Below are positions 49,177-57,026 of a DNA stretch of 64,000 nt, piece by piece (the stretch's first letter is position 1; each line of letters starts with the position of its first letter). Both the position numbers and the translations under genes were made by a program. This DNA is from Burkholderia arboris. Lineage in GTDB: Bacteria > Pseudomonadota > Gammaproteobacteria > Burkholderiales > Burkholderiaceae. Location: the NCBI RefSeq assembly GCF_902499125.1, contig NZ_CABVPX010000010.1:171192-235191 (forward strand). Direction: 5' to 3'. Below the pieces are notes generated by a model, which saw only the letters and a program-made list of their open reading frames with translations, did not search any database and had not been told where the DNA came from.

Positions 49177-50154
49177 GTATGCGCCGAAGACTCGCAGCAA
49201 CTACGTCAAGATGATTGGCCTCATTCGGAAAGAGTTTGGCCCCCAGTGGCTAGTCGAGGACGTCAGGCCGGCCGACGTCGCTCGGTTTCTGGACAAGCAT
49301 TTCCACGACAAGCCGAGCAGCAGCAACAAACACAAGGCATTGCTGTCGCTGATCTTCATGCATGCTGTTCGGCGCGGACTTTGCGACCGCAATCCCGCGC
49401 GCGAGATCAGCGCGGCCAGGGAAAAGAAGCGGGATCGCTACATTACGGACGACGAGCTGGACGCAGTACGGGCGGCCATCGTTTCCGGTGCCGGCTACAA
49501 GACATCGTCCGCACGGTCGATCCTCTGCCTGATCGACCTGGCGTACCAGACCGCTCAACGTATCGGCGATCTTCTCGCGCTCAACTGGCAGAACGTGTCC
49601 GACGAGGGAATTTCGTTTCACCCGAGCAAGACGGTCAACAGCAGCGGCGTGCGCCTGTTGATCGAGATGACGCCCGAGCTGCGAGAAACACTCGACCTGG
49701 CGCGCGGCGGGAAGATTACCGCCATCGGGCCAGTGATCTGCACGCATGCCGGCGGCCGCTTCACGTACATCGGCGCGTACTCAGGATGGAAGCGCGCGTG
49801 CCAGCGCGCACGATCGGCCTACGAGAAAGACTGCGACGAGAGGGGGATCACCCCGAACCCGCTGCACCTGATTGGCATGCACTTCCACGATCTGCGGGCG
49901 AAGGCGCTGACCGATCTAAAGCGGCAGCGGGGAGCCGCGGCAGCGCAATCACTGGCAGGCCACACGACCGAAAGCATGACGGCGCACTACACGAAGTCGC
50001 GCGAAGTAGAACGTGTCCAACCAGTCCCATTGACGCGCGCAAGTTTGACACTGGCGCTCATGTTAGACACGAAGGCTCCCCAGATTGTCCGGGGAGCCTT
50101 ATACCGCAATGGCTTGTTACTGAAACGCCACTTCCGCAAAACTCCGCAGCTTGC
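49157..50154 (+). CDS. Tyrosine recombinase (integrase), N-terminally truncated and fused to SRAP fragment
   Basis: The catalytic residues are all present in this frame: Arg135 in 'AQRIGDLL', His244 and Arg247 in 'FHDLR', His269 in 'LAGHTTES' and Tyr278 in 'TAHYTKSRE'. Usually ~60-100 residues precede the 'APKTRSNYVKM' region; here they are missing and the ATG at 49157 lies in the SRAP fragment. Past Tyr278 the frame runs through the 36-bp attachment core and stays open in amn antisense to 51661. In the excised circle it would instead end five codons after the core. Function may be impaired; see findings. Confidence 0.8.
50061..50101. promoter_or_regulatory. Hairpin and candidate arm site near the right end
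   Basis: TGTTAGACA (50061-50069) resembles the left-end sites. It is followed by an 11-bp hairpin AAGGCTCCCC/GGGGAGCCTT (50071-50101) without a long T-run, inside the integrase frame and 16 bases past the amn stop; it may end transcripts from one or both sides. Confidence 0.4.
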
Positions 50155-51643
50155 GGCTATGCAGTTTGTCGAGCCCGTTCGTGCGCAGGATTTCCATCGC
50201 CTTCACGCCGATCTGCAGATGCTGGTCGACCTGCCCGCGATAGAACGTGTCGGCCATGCCCGGCAGCTTCAGCTCGCCGTGCAGCGGCTTGTCCGATACG
50301 CACAGCAGCGTGCCGTACGGCACGCGGAAGCGGAAGCCGTTCGCGGCGATCGTCGCGCTTTCCATGTCGAGCGCGATCGCGCGGCTCTGCGACAGCCGCT
50401 GCACGGGCTCGCGATGGTCGCGCAGCTCCCAGTTGCGATTGTCGACGCTCGCGACCGTGCCCGTACGCATCACGCGCTTCAGTTCGACCCCCTCCAGCCG
50501 CGTGACGTCGGCCACGCCGCGCTCGAGCGCAAGCTGCACTTCGGCCAGCGCCGGGATCGGCACCCACAGCGGCAGGTCGGCGTCGAGCACGTGATCCTCA
50601 CGCACGTAACCGTGTGCGAGCACGTAGTCGCCCAGGCGCTGCGTATTGCGCAGCCCCGCGCAGTGGCCGAGCATCACCCACGCATGCGGGCGCAGCACCG
50701 CGATGTGATCGGTGATCGTCTTCGCGTTCGACGGACCGACGCCGATGTTGACCATCGTGATCCCGCTGCCGTCCGCGCGCTTCAGGTGATACGCGGGCAT
50801 CTGCGGCAGGCGCGGCGGCGCGGCGCCCTCTGCCGGCTCGCTGCCGAGGTTCGCGTTGTACGTGACGACATCGCCCGGCTCGACAAACGAGCTGTACTGG
50901 CTGCGGTATGCGCGCACCTCGGGGTCGTCGCTCTCCGTCATCACCGTGCGGCCGAGCTTCACGAACTCGTCGATGTAGAACTGGTAGTTCGTGTAGAGCA
51001 CATAGTTCTGGAAGTGCGTGGGCGACGTCGCCGTGTAGTGACGCAGCCGGTGCAGCGAGAAGTCGACGCGCGCGGCCGTAAACAGCGCGAGCGGATGCGG
51101 CTCGCCCGGCGCCGGCTCGAACGTGCCGTTGACGATGCGGTCGTCGAGGTACGACAGGTCGGGCGTATCGAAGATGTCGCGCATCGCGAGCAGGCGGTCG
51201 CGGTCGAGCTCGCCCTCGAGATGGATGCCTTCCGGAAACGCGAAATGAATCGGAATCGGTTGCGACGACACGCCGATCTCGATCTTGACATGATGGTTCT
51301 TCGACAGCAGGCGCAGCTGCTCGCGGTAGTAGTTCGCGAAGAGATCGGGGCGCGTGACCGTCGTCTCGAATACGCCGGGGCCTGCGACGAAACCGTACGA
51401 ACGGCGCGAATCGACGTGCGTGTTCACGTCGGTGCGGATCCGCACGAACGGATAGCACGCGCGCACGTGCTCGGTGATCGGTTCGTGGCGGCGATAGCGC
51501 GCGAAGGCGTCGCGCAGGAACCCCGTATTCGTGTCGTAAATGGCGGACAGCCGCGCAACGGCGGCGATCGGATCGTCGAAAGCCTCGACCGACGGGCTTT
51601 CGGGCGACAGCACTCGGTGCCGGCGGCTCAAATCGTTCTTCAT
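50117..51643 (-). CDS. amn: AMP nucleosidase
   Basis: 508 residues from ATG 51643 (AGGTG 7 bases before). The N-terminal ~180 residues are the Amn-specific domain ('RRSYGFVAGPGVFETTVTRPDLFANYYREQLRLL'), and the C-terminal part a purine-nucleoside-phosphorylase-like catalytic domain ('MVNIGVGPSNAKTITDHIAVLRPHAWVMLGHCAGLR', 'ALDMESATIAANGFRFRVPYGTLLCVSDKP'). Amn splits AMP into adenine and ribose 5-phosphate. Its last codons form the attachment core of the adjacent element, so the current C-terminus and TAA stop are supplied by the element while the protein sequence is kept. Confidence 0.96.
   Translation of the reverse strand: MKNDLSRRHRVLSPESPSVEAFDDPIAAVARLSAIYDTNTGFLRDAFARYRRHEPITEHVRACYPFVRIRTDVNTHVDSRRSYGFVAGPGVFETTVTRPDLFANYYREQLRLLSKNHHVKIEIGVSSQPIPIHFAFPEGIHLEGELDRDRLLAMRDIFDTPDLSYLDDRIVNGTFEPAPGEPHPLALFTAARVDFSLHRLRHYTATSPTHFQNYVLYTNYQFYIDEFVKLGRTVMTESDDPEVRAYRSQYSSFVEPGDVVTYNANLGSEPAEGAAPPRLPQMPAYHLKRADGSGITMVNIGVGPSNAKTITDHIAVLRPHAWVMLGHCAGLRNTQRLGDYVLAHGYVREDHVLDADLPLWVPIPALAEVQLALERGVADVTRLEGVELKRVMRTGTVASVDNRNWELRDHREPVQRLSQSRAIALDMESATIAANGFRFRVPYGTLLCVSDKPLHGELKLPGMADTFYRGQVDQHLQIGVKAMEILRTNGLDKLHSRKLRSFAEVAFQ
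50119..50154. repeat. attR: right copy of 36-bp direct repeat
   Basis: Identical to 44652-44687. It covers the last twelve codons of amn up to the first base of the stop. Confidence 0.92.
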
Positions 51644-51772
51644 TTTCATCACCTCGTCTGATCGGACGACATTACCACGGAACCCGGTCGCCCTCATGGC
51701 CGCCCCTGCGCACGCCAGGGCCGGATGGCGCGCAGTATTTGCTAAAATCGCTAGGTTCACTGGAGACTCATC

Positions 51773-52168
51773 ATGAAGCCGCTCATTCTCGTCGTCGCTG
51801 CCGCCGCGTTTGCCGCCGCCAGCGCCGCTTACGCCGCCGGCGGCACGCCCGACGCCGACGCGCAGGCCCGGGCCGAGGCCAACGAGGCCGCCGGCCTGCC
51901 CGATCTCCGCAAGATCAACCGGCCGGGCGCCGAAGTCACGTCGAAAGTGGACTTCGCCGACATCCGCCGCACGCCGAGCTTCCACGAAAAGAGCAAGAAC
52001 GGCACCGAAGTCACCGAGTATCGCGACCGCGGCAAACCGGTCGAGATCGACGTGAAGTCGAACTTCGGCACGCGCTACCAGATGAGCTCGACGCCCGACA
52101 CGTCGCCGAAGCCGCACGACGCGGGCATCCCGATCACGCGCCTGCCGTCGCTGAACCTGCGCTACTGA
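51773..52168 (+). CDS. DUF2782 domain protein
   Basis: 131 residues with a signal peptide (cleavage near A-Y-A-A). The mature part matches the DUF2782 family ('VTEYRDRGKPVEIDVKSNFGTRYQMSSTPD'). Function unknown; in proteobacteria it is often next to thrB or polA, as here. GGAGA precedes the ATG. Confidence 0.88.
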   Translation: MKPLILVVAAAAFAAASAAYAAGGTPDADAQARAEANEAAGLPDLRKINRPGAEVTSKVDFADIRRTPSFHEKSKNGTEVTEYRDRGKPVEIDVKSNFGTRYQMSSTPDTSPKPHDAGIPITRLPSLNLRY

Positions 52169-52267
52169 TTCCGTGGCGCGCCGCGCCGATCGCGCCGCGC
52201 CGCCCCTTCACCTGCTGTCGCGATGCACGCCGCCCGCGTGCCGACACCCTGACCTGACGCATTCCGC

Positions 52268-53266
52268 ATGGCCGTTTTCACTGCTGTTTCCGACTCCGAT
52301 CTCGCGCAATGGATGCGCCACTACGAACTGGGCGACGTGCTTGCGTTCCGCGGCATTCCGTCCGGTATCGAAAACAGCAATTTCTTCCTGACGACGACGC
52401 GCGGCGAATACGTCCTCACGATCTTCGAAAAGCTCTCGGCGCAACAGCTGCCGTTCTACCTCGACCTGATGCGCCACCTGGCCGGCCACGGCGTACCCGT
52501 GCCGGATCCGATTCCGCGTGACGACGGCGCGCTGTTCGGCGAGCTGCACGGCAAGCCGGCCGCGATCGTCACGAAGCTCGACGGCGCGGCCGAACTCGCG
52601 CCGGGGGTCGAACACTGCATCGAGGTCGGGCAGATGCTCGCGCGCCTGCACCTCGCGGGGCGCGACTATCCGAACAACCAGCCGAACCTGCGCAGCCTGC
52701 CGTGGTGGCAGGAGAACGTGCCGGCGATCGTGCCGTTCATCACCGACACGCAACGCACGCTGCTCGAAGGCGAACTCGCGCACCAGGCGGCCTTCTTCGC
52801 GTCGGACGACTACGCCGCGCTGCCGGCCGGTCCGTGCCATTGCGACCTGTTCCGCGACAACGTGCTGTTCGCGCACGCGGCACCCGGCACCGGCCACGCG
52901 GTGCGGCTCGGCGGCTTCTTCGACTTCTATTTCGCGGGCTGCGACAAGTGGCTGTTCGACGTCGCTGTGACCGTCAACGACTGGTGCGTCGACCTCGCGA
53001 CCGGCGTGCTCGACGTCGCCCGCGCCGATGCGCTGCTGCGCGCGTACCAGACGGTCCGGCCGTTCACGGCCGAGGAACGCCGCCACTGGAGCGACATGCT
53101 GCGCGCGGGCGCGTACCGTTTCTGGGTGTCGCGCCTGTACGACTTCTACCTGCCGCGCGCGGCCGAGATGCTCAAGCCGCACGACCCCGGCCATTTCGAA
53201 CGCATCCTGCGTGAGCGTATCGCGCATACGCCCGCGCTTCCCGAGATCCACACCGCATGCAACTGA
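52268..53266 (+). CDS. thrB: Homoserine kinase (APH-fold type)
   Basis: 332 residues of the choline-kinase/APH-like ThrB type found in pseudomonads and Burkholderia, not the GHMP type of E. coli. The '[22 protein letters not shown]' ATP-binding strand, the '[12 protein letters not shown]' catalytic loop (Brenner's HxDLxxxN) and '[21 protein letters not shown]' are intact. It phosphorylates homoserine for threonine synthesis. It overlaps the next gene by ten bases. Confidence 0.96.
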   Translation: MAVFTAVSDSDLAQWMRHYELGDVLAFRGIPSGIENSNFFLTTTRGEYVLTIFEKLSAQQLPFYLDLMRHLAGHGVPVPDPIPRDDGALFGELHGKPAAIVTKLDGAAELAPGVEHCIEVGQMLARLHLAGRDYPNNQPNLRSLPWWQENVPAIVPFITDTQRTLLEGELAHQAAFFASDDYAALPAGPCHCDLFRDNVLFAHAAPGTGHAVRLGGFFDFYFAGCDKWLFDVAVTVNDWCVDLATGVLDVARADALLRAYQTVRPFTAEERRHWSDMLRAGAYRFWVSRLYDFYLPRAAEMLKPHDPGHFERILRERIAHTPALPEIHTACN

Positions 53267-54066
53267 TCGAAGTGCCCGCGAAAACGGGCTATGTCTGGTT
53301 CCGTCAAGGCATCTGGCTGTTCCGCCGGAATCCGCTCGCGTTCATCACGCTGTTCTTCACGTACCTGCTCGCCATTACGCTGGTGTCGATGGTGCCCGTG
53401 ATCGGCTCGGCGCTGCCGCTGGTGTTCATTCCCGGCATCGCGGTCGGCTTCATGGCCGCGTGCCGCGACACGGTGGCCGGCAAGACCGTGATGCCGACGA
53501 TCCTCGTCGACGGCTTCCGCTCGTACGGCACCGTCGCGACCCAGCGGCTGCTCGTGCTCGGCGTGATCTACGTCGCATCGATGGTGCTGGTGTTCGCGGC
53601 TTCGTCGTTCGTCGACGGCGGCGCGCTGTTCCACGTGATGATGGGCGCGGCCGACGAAGCGAACGCGACGCCGGAGACGCTTGCCGCGCAAGGCACGCTC
53701 GGCGCGCTGTTCTTCGCGACGCTGCTCTATCTGCCGGTCGCGATGCTGTTCTGGTTCGCACCGGTGCTGGTCGCGTGGCATGACGTCCCGCCCGCGAAGG
53801 CGCTGTTCTTCAGCGTCGTCAGCTGCTGGCGCAATCGCGGCGCGTTCGTCGTGTACGGCGTGCTGTGGTTCGCCGTCGCGCTCGGCACATCGCTCGCGCT
53901 GTCGCTGCTGCTGCAGGCGCTCGGCGCCGGCGCGTATGCGCTGACGATCATGATGCCGGTGACGATCATCATCGTCACGATGCTGTACTGCTCGTTCTAC
54001 GCGACCTATCGCGGCTGCTTCGGCATACAGGAACCGGGCGCGACGACCACCACGTCGGGCCGCTGA
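53257..54066 (+). CDS. BPSS1780 family integral membrane protein
   Basis: 269 residues with about six hydrophobic helices ('[22 protein letters not shown]', '[21 protein letters not shown]', '[18 protein letters not shown]' and others). The opening '[20 protein letters not shown]' is typical of the BPSS1780/DUF2189-like family. Function unknown; possibly a membrane-organising protein. The ATG lies inside the end of thrB, giving translational coupling. Confidence 0.9.
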   Translation: MQLIEVPAKTGYVWFRQGIWLFRRNPLAFITLFFTYLLAITLVSMVPVIGSALPLVFIPGIAVGFMAACRDTVAGKTVMPTILVDGFRSYGTVATQRLLVLGVIYVASMVLVFAASSFVDGGALFHVMMGAADEANATPETLAAQGTLGALFFATLLYLPVAMLFWFAPVLVAWHDVPPAKALFFSVVSCWRNRGAFVVYGVLWFAVALGTSLALSLLLQALGAGAYALTIMMPVTIIIVTMLYCSFYATYRGCFGIQEPGATTTTSGR

Positions 54067-54207
54067 CGCCTCTCCGGCCGGCGCGCGTCGCCGGCCGTCA
54101 TGTCGTTCACCGCGCCGGGTCGTCTCCCGGCGCGCTTCCGGCCTCTCCCCTTTTCCCGTATCGATCACCGGCTGCCCCGTCGCCGGGCGCCCCTGTTCAA
54201 CCCGATC

Positions 54208-54237
54208 TTTTGCGCGCAAAATAATTTGCGTACAAAT
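54208..54237. promoter_or_regulatory. Candidate OhrR operator region upstream of ohrR
   Basis: A perfect 14-bp palindrome TTTTGCGCGCAAAA (54208-54221) is followed by ATTTG-CGTA-CAAAT (54224-54237). The second repeats the ATTTG half-site seen before ohr. Both lie within 60 bases of the ohrR ATG. Confidence 0.45.
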
Positions 54238-54267
54238 CGTTCGCGCGTCCGTCGCGCCTCCGGAATC

Positions 54268-54720
54268 ATGGACCGCCCACCCGCACTGCCCCAGACGCTC
54301 GACGAGCAACTGTGCTTCGCGCTCTACTCGACTTCGCACGCGATGACGAAGGCGTACAAGCCGCTGCTCGACAAGCTGTCGCTGACCTATCCCCAATATC
54401 TCGCGATGCTCGTGCTGTGGGAGCGCGACGACATCGCCGTGAAGGACATCGCCGCGCGGCTCGATCTCGATCCGGCCACCGTCACGCCGCTGCTCAAGCG
54501 GCTGGAGGCGCTCGGATACGTCGAACGCGTGCGCAGCGCGGCCGACGAACGCGTCGTGAACGTGCGCGTGACGCCGGAAGGCCGTGCGCTGAAGGAGCGC
54601 GCGCGCTCGGTGCCCGCCGATCTCTTTTGCGCGATGCAGCAGACACCCGAATTCCTGGTCAGGCTGCGCGCCGATCTCCAGCAGTTGCGCGACGCGCTGT
54701 CGGCCGCCAACGAACGCTGA
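54268..54720 (+). CDS. ohrR: MarR family regulator, OhrR-type organic hydroperoxide sensor
   Basis: 150 residues from ATG 54268. The reactive Cys16 lies in 'LDEQLCFALYSTSHAMTKAYKP', the hallmark of OhrR, and the winged helix follows ('DIAARLDLDPATVTPLLKRLEALGYVERVRSAADERVVNVRVT'). OhrR represses ohr and itself until organic peroxides oxidise the Cys. Its neighbour 153 bases downstream is ohr. The pair forms a complete peroxide-responsive unit. Confidence 0.95.
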   Translation: MDRPPALPQTLDEQLCFALYSTSHAMTKAYKPLLDKLSLTYPQYLAMLVLWERDDIAVKDIAARLDLDPATVTPLLKRLEALGYVERVRSAADERVVNVRVTPEGRALKERARSVPADLFCAMQQTPEFLVRLRADLQQLRDALSAANER

Positions 54721-54740
54721 GCCCGTGCGCCGACCGATCG

Positions 54741-54763
54741 GCCCGGCATCGCCGGGCTTTTTC
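54741..54763 (+). terminator. Terminator between ohrR and ohr
   Basis: GCCCGGC-ATC-GCCGGGC followed by TTTTTC. Confidence 0.85.
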
Positions 54764-54780
54764 TTCAAAATTTCATTTGC

Positions 54781-54797
54781 ACACTAATGATTTGTGT
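54781..54797. promoter_or_regulatory. Candidate OhrR operator upstream of ohr
   Basis: ACACTAAT-G-ATTTGTGT: a 17-bp inverted repeat with one mismatch pair in each arm, preceded by ATTTGC (54775-54780) and just upstream of a TATATT (-10-like) at about 54800. Confidence 0.45.
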
Positions 54798-54873
54798 TCT
54801 ATATTTTCTTCGTGGCCGGCGACATCCCGTTTGACCGGACCGCTTTTCCCCTTTTCCCGACAGGAGCTGCACG

Positions 54874-55293
54874 ATGAACATTCTGTACAAGACCAGCGCC
54901 ACGAGCACGGGCGGCCGCGACGGCCGCGCAGTATCCGCCGACAACAAGCTGGAAGTGAAGCTGGCCGCGCCGCGTGAACTCGGCGGCACGGGCGCGGAAG
55001 GCACGAATCCGGAGCAGCTGTTTGCCGCAGGTTACTCGGCCTGTTTCCTGAGCGCGATGAAATTCGTCGCCGGCCAGAACAAGCAGGCACTGCCGGCCGA
55101 TACGCAGGTCACGGCGGAAGTGGGCATCGGCCCGAACGACGCAGGCGGCTTCGGGCTCGACGTCGAGCTGCGTGTATCGCTGCCGGGGCTCGACAAGGCC
55201 GACGCGCAGGCGCTGGTCGAAAAAGCCCACCACGTGTGCCCGTATTCGAACGCGACGCGCAACAACGTGCCGGTCCGCCTGACGGTCATCTGA
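54874..55293 (+). CDS. ohr: Organic hydroperoxide resistance protein
   Basis: 139 residues, full length for the family. The peroxidatic Cys57 is in 'GYSACFLSAMKFV' and the resolving Cys122 in 'HHVCPYSNATRNN'; both are present. Ohr reduces fatty-acid and other organic hydroperoxides with lipoyl-protein electrons. It is transcribed from its own promoter behind the ohrR terminator and ends in a hairpin terminator. Confidence 0.97.
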   Translation: MNILYKTSATSTGGRDGRAVSADNKLEVKLAAPRELGGTGAEGTNPEQLFAAGYSACFLSAMKFVAGQNKQALPADTQVTAEVGIGPNDAGGFGLDVELRVSLPGLDKADAQALVEKAHHVCPYSNATRNNVPVRLTVI

Positions 55294-55315
55294 CGCGACG
55301 CAGGACCACGCATGC

Positions 55316-55356
55316 AAAAAGGGCGCGTGCGGCTACATGCCGCACGCGCCCTTTTG
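55316..55356. terminator. Bidirectional terminator after ohr
   Basis: Long arms AAAAGGGCGCGTGCGGC and GCCGCACGCGCCCTTTT around a 5-base loop; T/A runs on both sides also serve the converging DUF3563 gene. Confidence 0.9.
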
Positions 55357-55400
55357 CGCGATTCGTCGAAGCGGCGGGCTAGCGCGCCCGCCTGCGCTGC

Positions 55401-55577
55401 TTAGCGCGAGCCGATCGAGTACGGGCGGTTCATCGCCGCTTCGCGATCGATCTTGCGCATGCGGAATTCGAGATCGTAGATGTCGGTGGCATCGGCCAGG
55501 TACGCTTCGGCGCGCTCTTTCGAGGCCTTTTCAGCGTTTTTGGTCAGCATCAGGAAGAGGTGGCTCAGCAGGTACAT
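55401..55577 (-). CDS. DUF3563 family small protein
   Basis: 58 residues starting M-Y-L-L-S-H-L-F-L-M-L-T, with an N-terminal hydrophobic/amphipathic helix followed by 'KERAEAYLADATDIYDLEFRMRKIDREA'. The 'AYLADATDIYDLEFRMR' core is that of the DUF3563 family, short proteins common in Burkholderiales with unknown role. It is preceded by its own promoter with a TATAAT inside a large inverted repeat (55608-55641). Confidence 0.8.
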   Translation of the reverse strand: MYLLSHLFLMLTKNAEKASKERAEAYLADATDIYDLEFRMRKIDREAAMNRPYSIGSR

Positions 55578-55607
55578 GGTCGATCTCGCAATCCAAAGGT
55601 TCTTTGA

Positions 55608-55641
55608 CTAGGGTATTCCCGAATTATAGGGAAAACCCTAG
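55608..55641. promoter_or_regulatory. Inverted repeat over the DUF3563 promoter
   Basis: Two 13-bp arms, CTAGGGTATTCCC (55608-55620) and GGGAAAACCCTAG (55629-55641), match as an inverted repeat with one mismatch. The 8-bp centre holds most of a minus-strand TATAAT (55623-55628), so a dimeric regulator binding here would cover the -10 element. Confidence 0.65.
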
Positions 55642-55657
55642 GCTTTGGCCAGCTCGA

Positions 55658-56767
55658 TCAGCCGATGCGTCGTTCGGTCGCCACAGTGCGTTGATTCGCC
55701 TCGAAAAAAGCCCAGATCATCGCGCTTGCATCGGGGCCGACCGCCGCATGAAACGGCACGGCTTCGTCGCCGCCGGCCCACGCGTGATCGAGCCCTTTCA
55801 CATGACAGAGCCGTACGACCGGCTCGCCGTCGCGGCAGACGTCGGTGATCTGCGCACCGGCTTCGCGCGTCTCGACGCGCTCGCCGCCGCGCAATGCGCC
55901 GCGGGCGTCGGCCAGCCCGTTCAGGCGCATGAACTGCACGGTCAGCTGGTCGGCATTCTTCGGCGCGACGACATGGTCGCCGTCACCCTGGACGATCAGC
56001 GCAGGCATGCCCGGATACGCAGCCGCATCGACCAGCGCATCGACCACCGCGGCCGGATTCTGCCGCAGGCCGCGTCGCATCACGTCCATCGCGGCGATGC
56101 CGGAATTCGCCTCGCCGAACGCGGGACCCGAGTGCAGTGCCACGGCTGCGAAGCGGTCCGGATGGTGCAGTGCAAGAAGCGACGCCAGACCCGCGCCGGC
56201 CGACAGCCCCGCGACGTAGACACGCGACGCGTCGAAACCATGCGCGTCGACGAGCGCGTCGACCAGCGACGCCACCGTGTTCGCTTCGCCGCGGCCCGCG
56301 CGGTCGGTATCTTCATACCAGTGCCAGCAGCCATGTGCGTGTGCGCGCAGCGACTGCTCCGGATACAGCACCGCGAAACCATGTTTGTCGGCCAGCAGAT
56401 TCATCCGCGTGCCCTGCACGAATTCGTCGACGGACTGCTGGCAGCCGTGCAGCATCACGACGAGCGGCATCGCGCCGCGCCGGCGGCCCGGCGGCACATA
56501 CAGGCCGTATGCGAGATTCTGGACGAGACGCCCGAGCGCGGGCGCCATCGGATGTTCTCCGCGCGTCCACTCGCCCGCCGCCCACGCGGCGGCACGCGGC
56601 CGCACGCGCGATTCGCGTGGCGGGGACAGATCGGATACGGCCGGAGAGGCCGCAACCTCGAGTGCGTCGCGTGTGATGCGCTGCGCATCGCGCGCCGCGC
56701 GCTTCGCGGCCGGAGACAGCATGCGTTTCATGCCGCCCAGCCACACCTTGGTCAGACTTTTGGTCAT
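55658..56767 (-). CDS. PHB depolymerase family esterase
   Basis: 369 residues. The alpha/beta-hydrolase core holds the oxyanion segment 'MLHGCQQSVDEFVQGTRMN', the nucleophile in 'GLSAGAGLAS', and the His in 'GLDHAWAGGD', as in the LpqC/PhaZ-type esterase family. No signal peptide is seen; the first ~90 residues are basic and poorly structured. It may act on polyhydroxybutyrate oligomers or other esters. The last base of its stop is 17 bp from the inverted repeat at 55608-55641. Confidence 0.88.
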   Translation of the reverse strand: MTKSLTKVWLGGMKRMLSPAAKRAARDAQRITRDALEVAASPAVSDLSPPRESRVRPRAAAWAAGEWTRGEHPMAPALGRLVQNLAYGLYVPPGRRRGAMPLVVMLHGCQQSVDEFVQGTRMNLLADKHGFAVLYPEQSLRAHAHGCWHWYEDTDRAGRGEANTVASLVDALVDAHGFDASRVYVAGLSAGAGLASLLALHHPDRFAAVALHSGPAFGEANSGIAAMDVMRRGLRQNPAAVVDALVDAAAYPGMPALIVQGDGDHVVAPKNADQLTVQFMRLNGLADARGALRGGERVETREAGAQITDVCRDGEPVVRLCHVKGLDHAWAGGDEAVPFHAAVGPDASAMIWAFFEANQRTVATERRIG

Positions 56768-57026
56768 CGATCGGGCTCGCAGTCAGGAAAAATAGGGGCG
56801 CCATGAAGGCGCCGCAATGGATGCATCGTTCGACTTTGTGCAATGCACCATAACATTGTTTCTGGGATTTTTCCTGCATGCGGATAGTTCCCGGCGGCGC
56901 AAAAAACGGGCCTCATGCATACGCGGCGCTATACTGGTGTTTCGCCGCTTGTATCCGTTGTAGTCGTTCTTTCCGGCTCGCGCGTTGATTTAAGCATTCT
57001 CCCCGCCTTCGTTCGTCCCCTTCCCG

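Larger units (their letters stand above)
44652..50154. mobile_element. Degraded integrative element inserted at the 3' end of amn
   Basis: The 5.5-kb segment is bounded by 36-bp direct repeats (44652-44687, 50119-50154) that duplicate the end of amn, the mark of tyrosine-recombinase integration. Inside are a tyrosine recombinase next to the right repeat, an SRAP fragment and five or six small genes of unknown function. Base composition and codon use are less GC-biased than in the flanks. No structural phage genes remain. Confidence 0.88.

Noticed and set aside
50155..51661. Antisense extension of the integrase frame over amn as part of a real fusion protein
   Set aside because: The residues are Arg/Ala/Val/His-rich, typical of amn read backwards at high GC; kept only as a consequence of integration, not as a domain.
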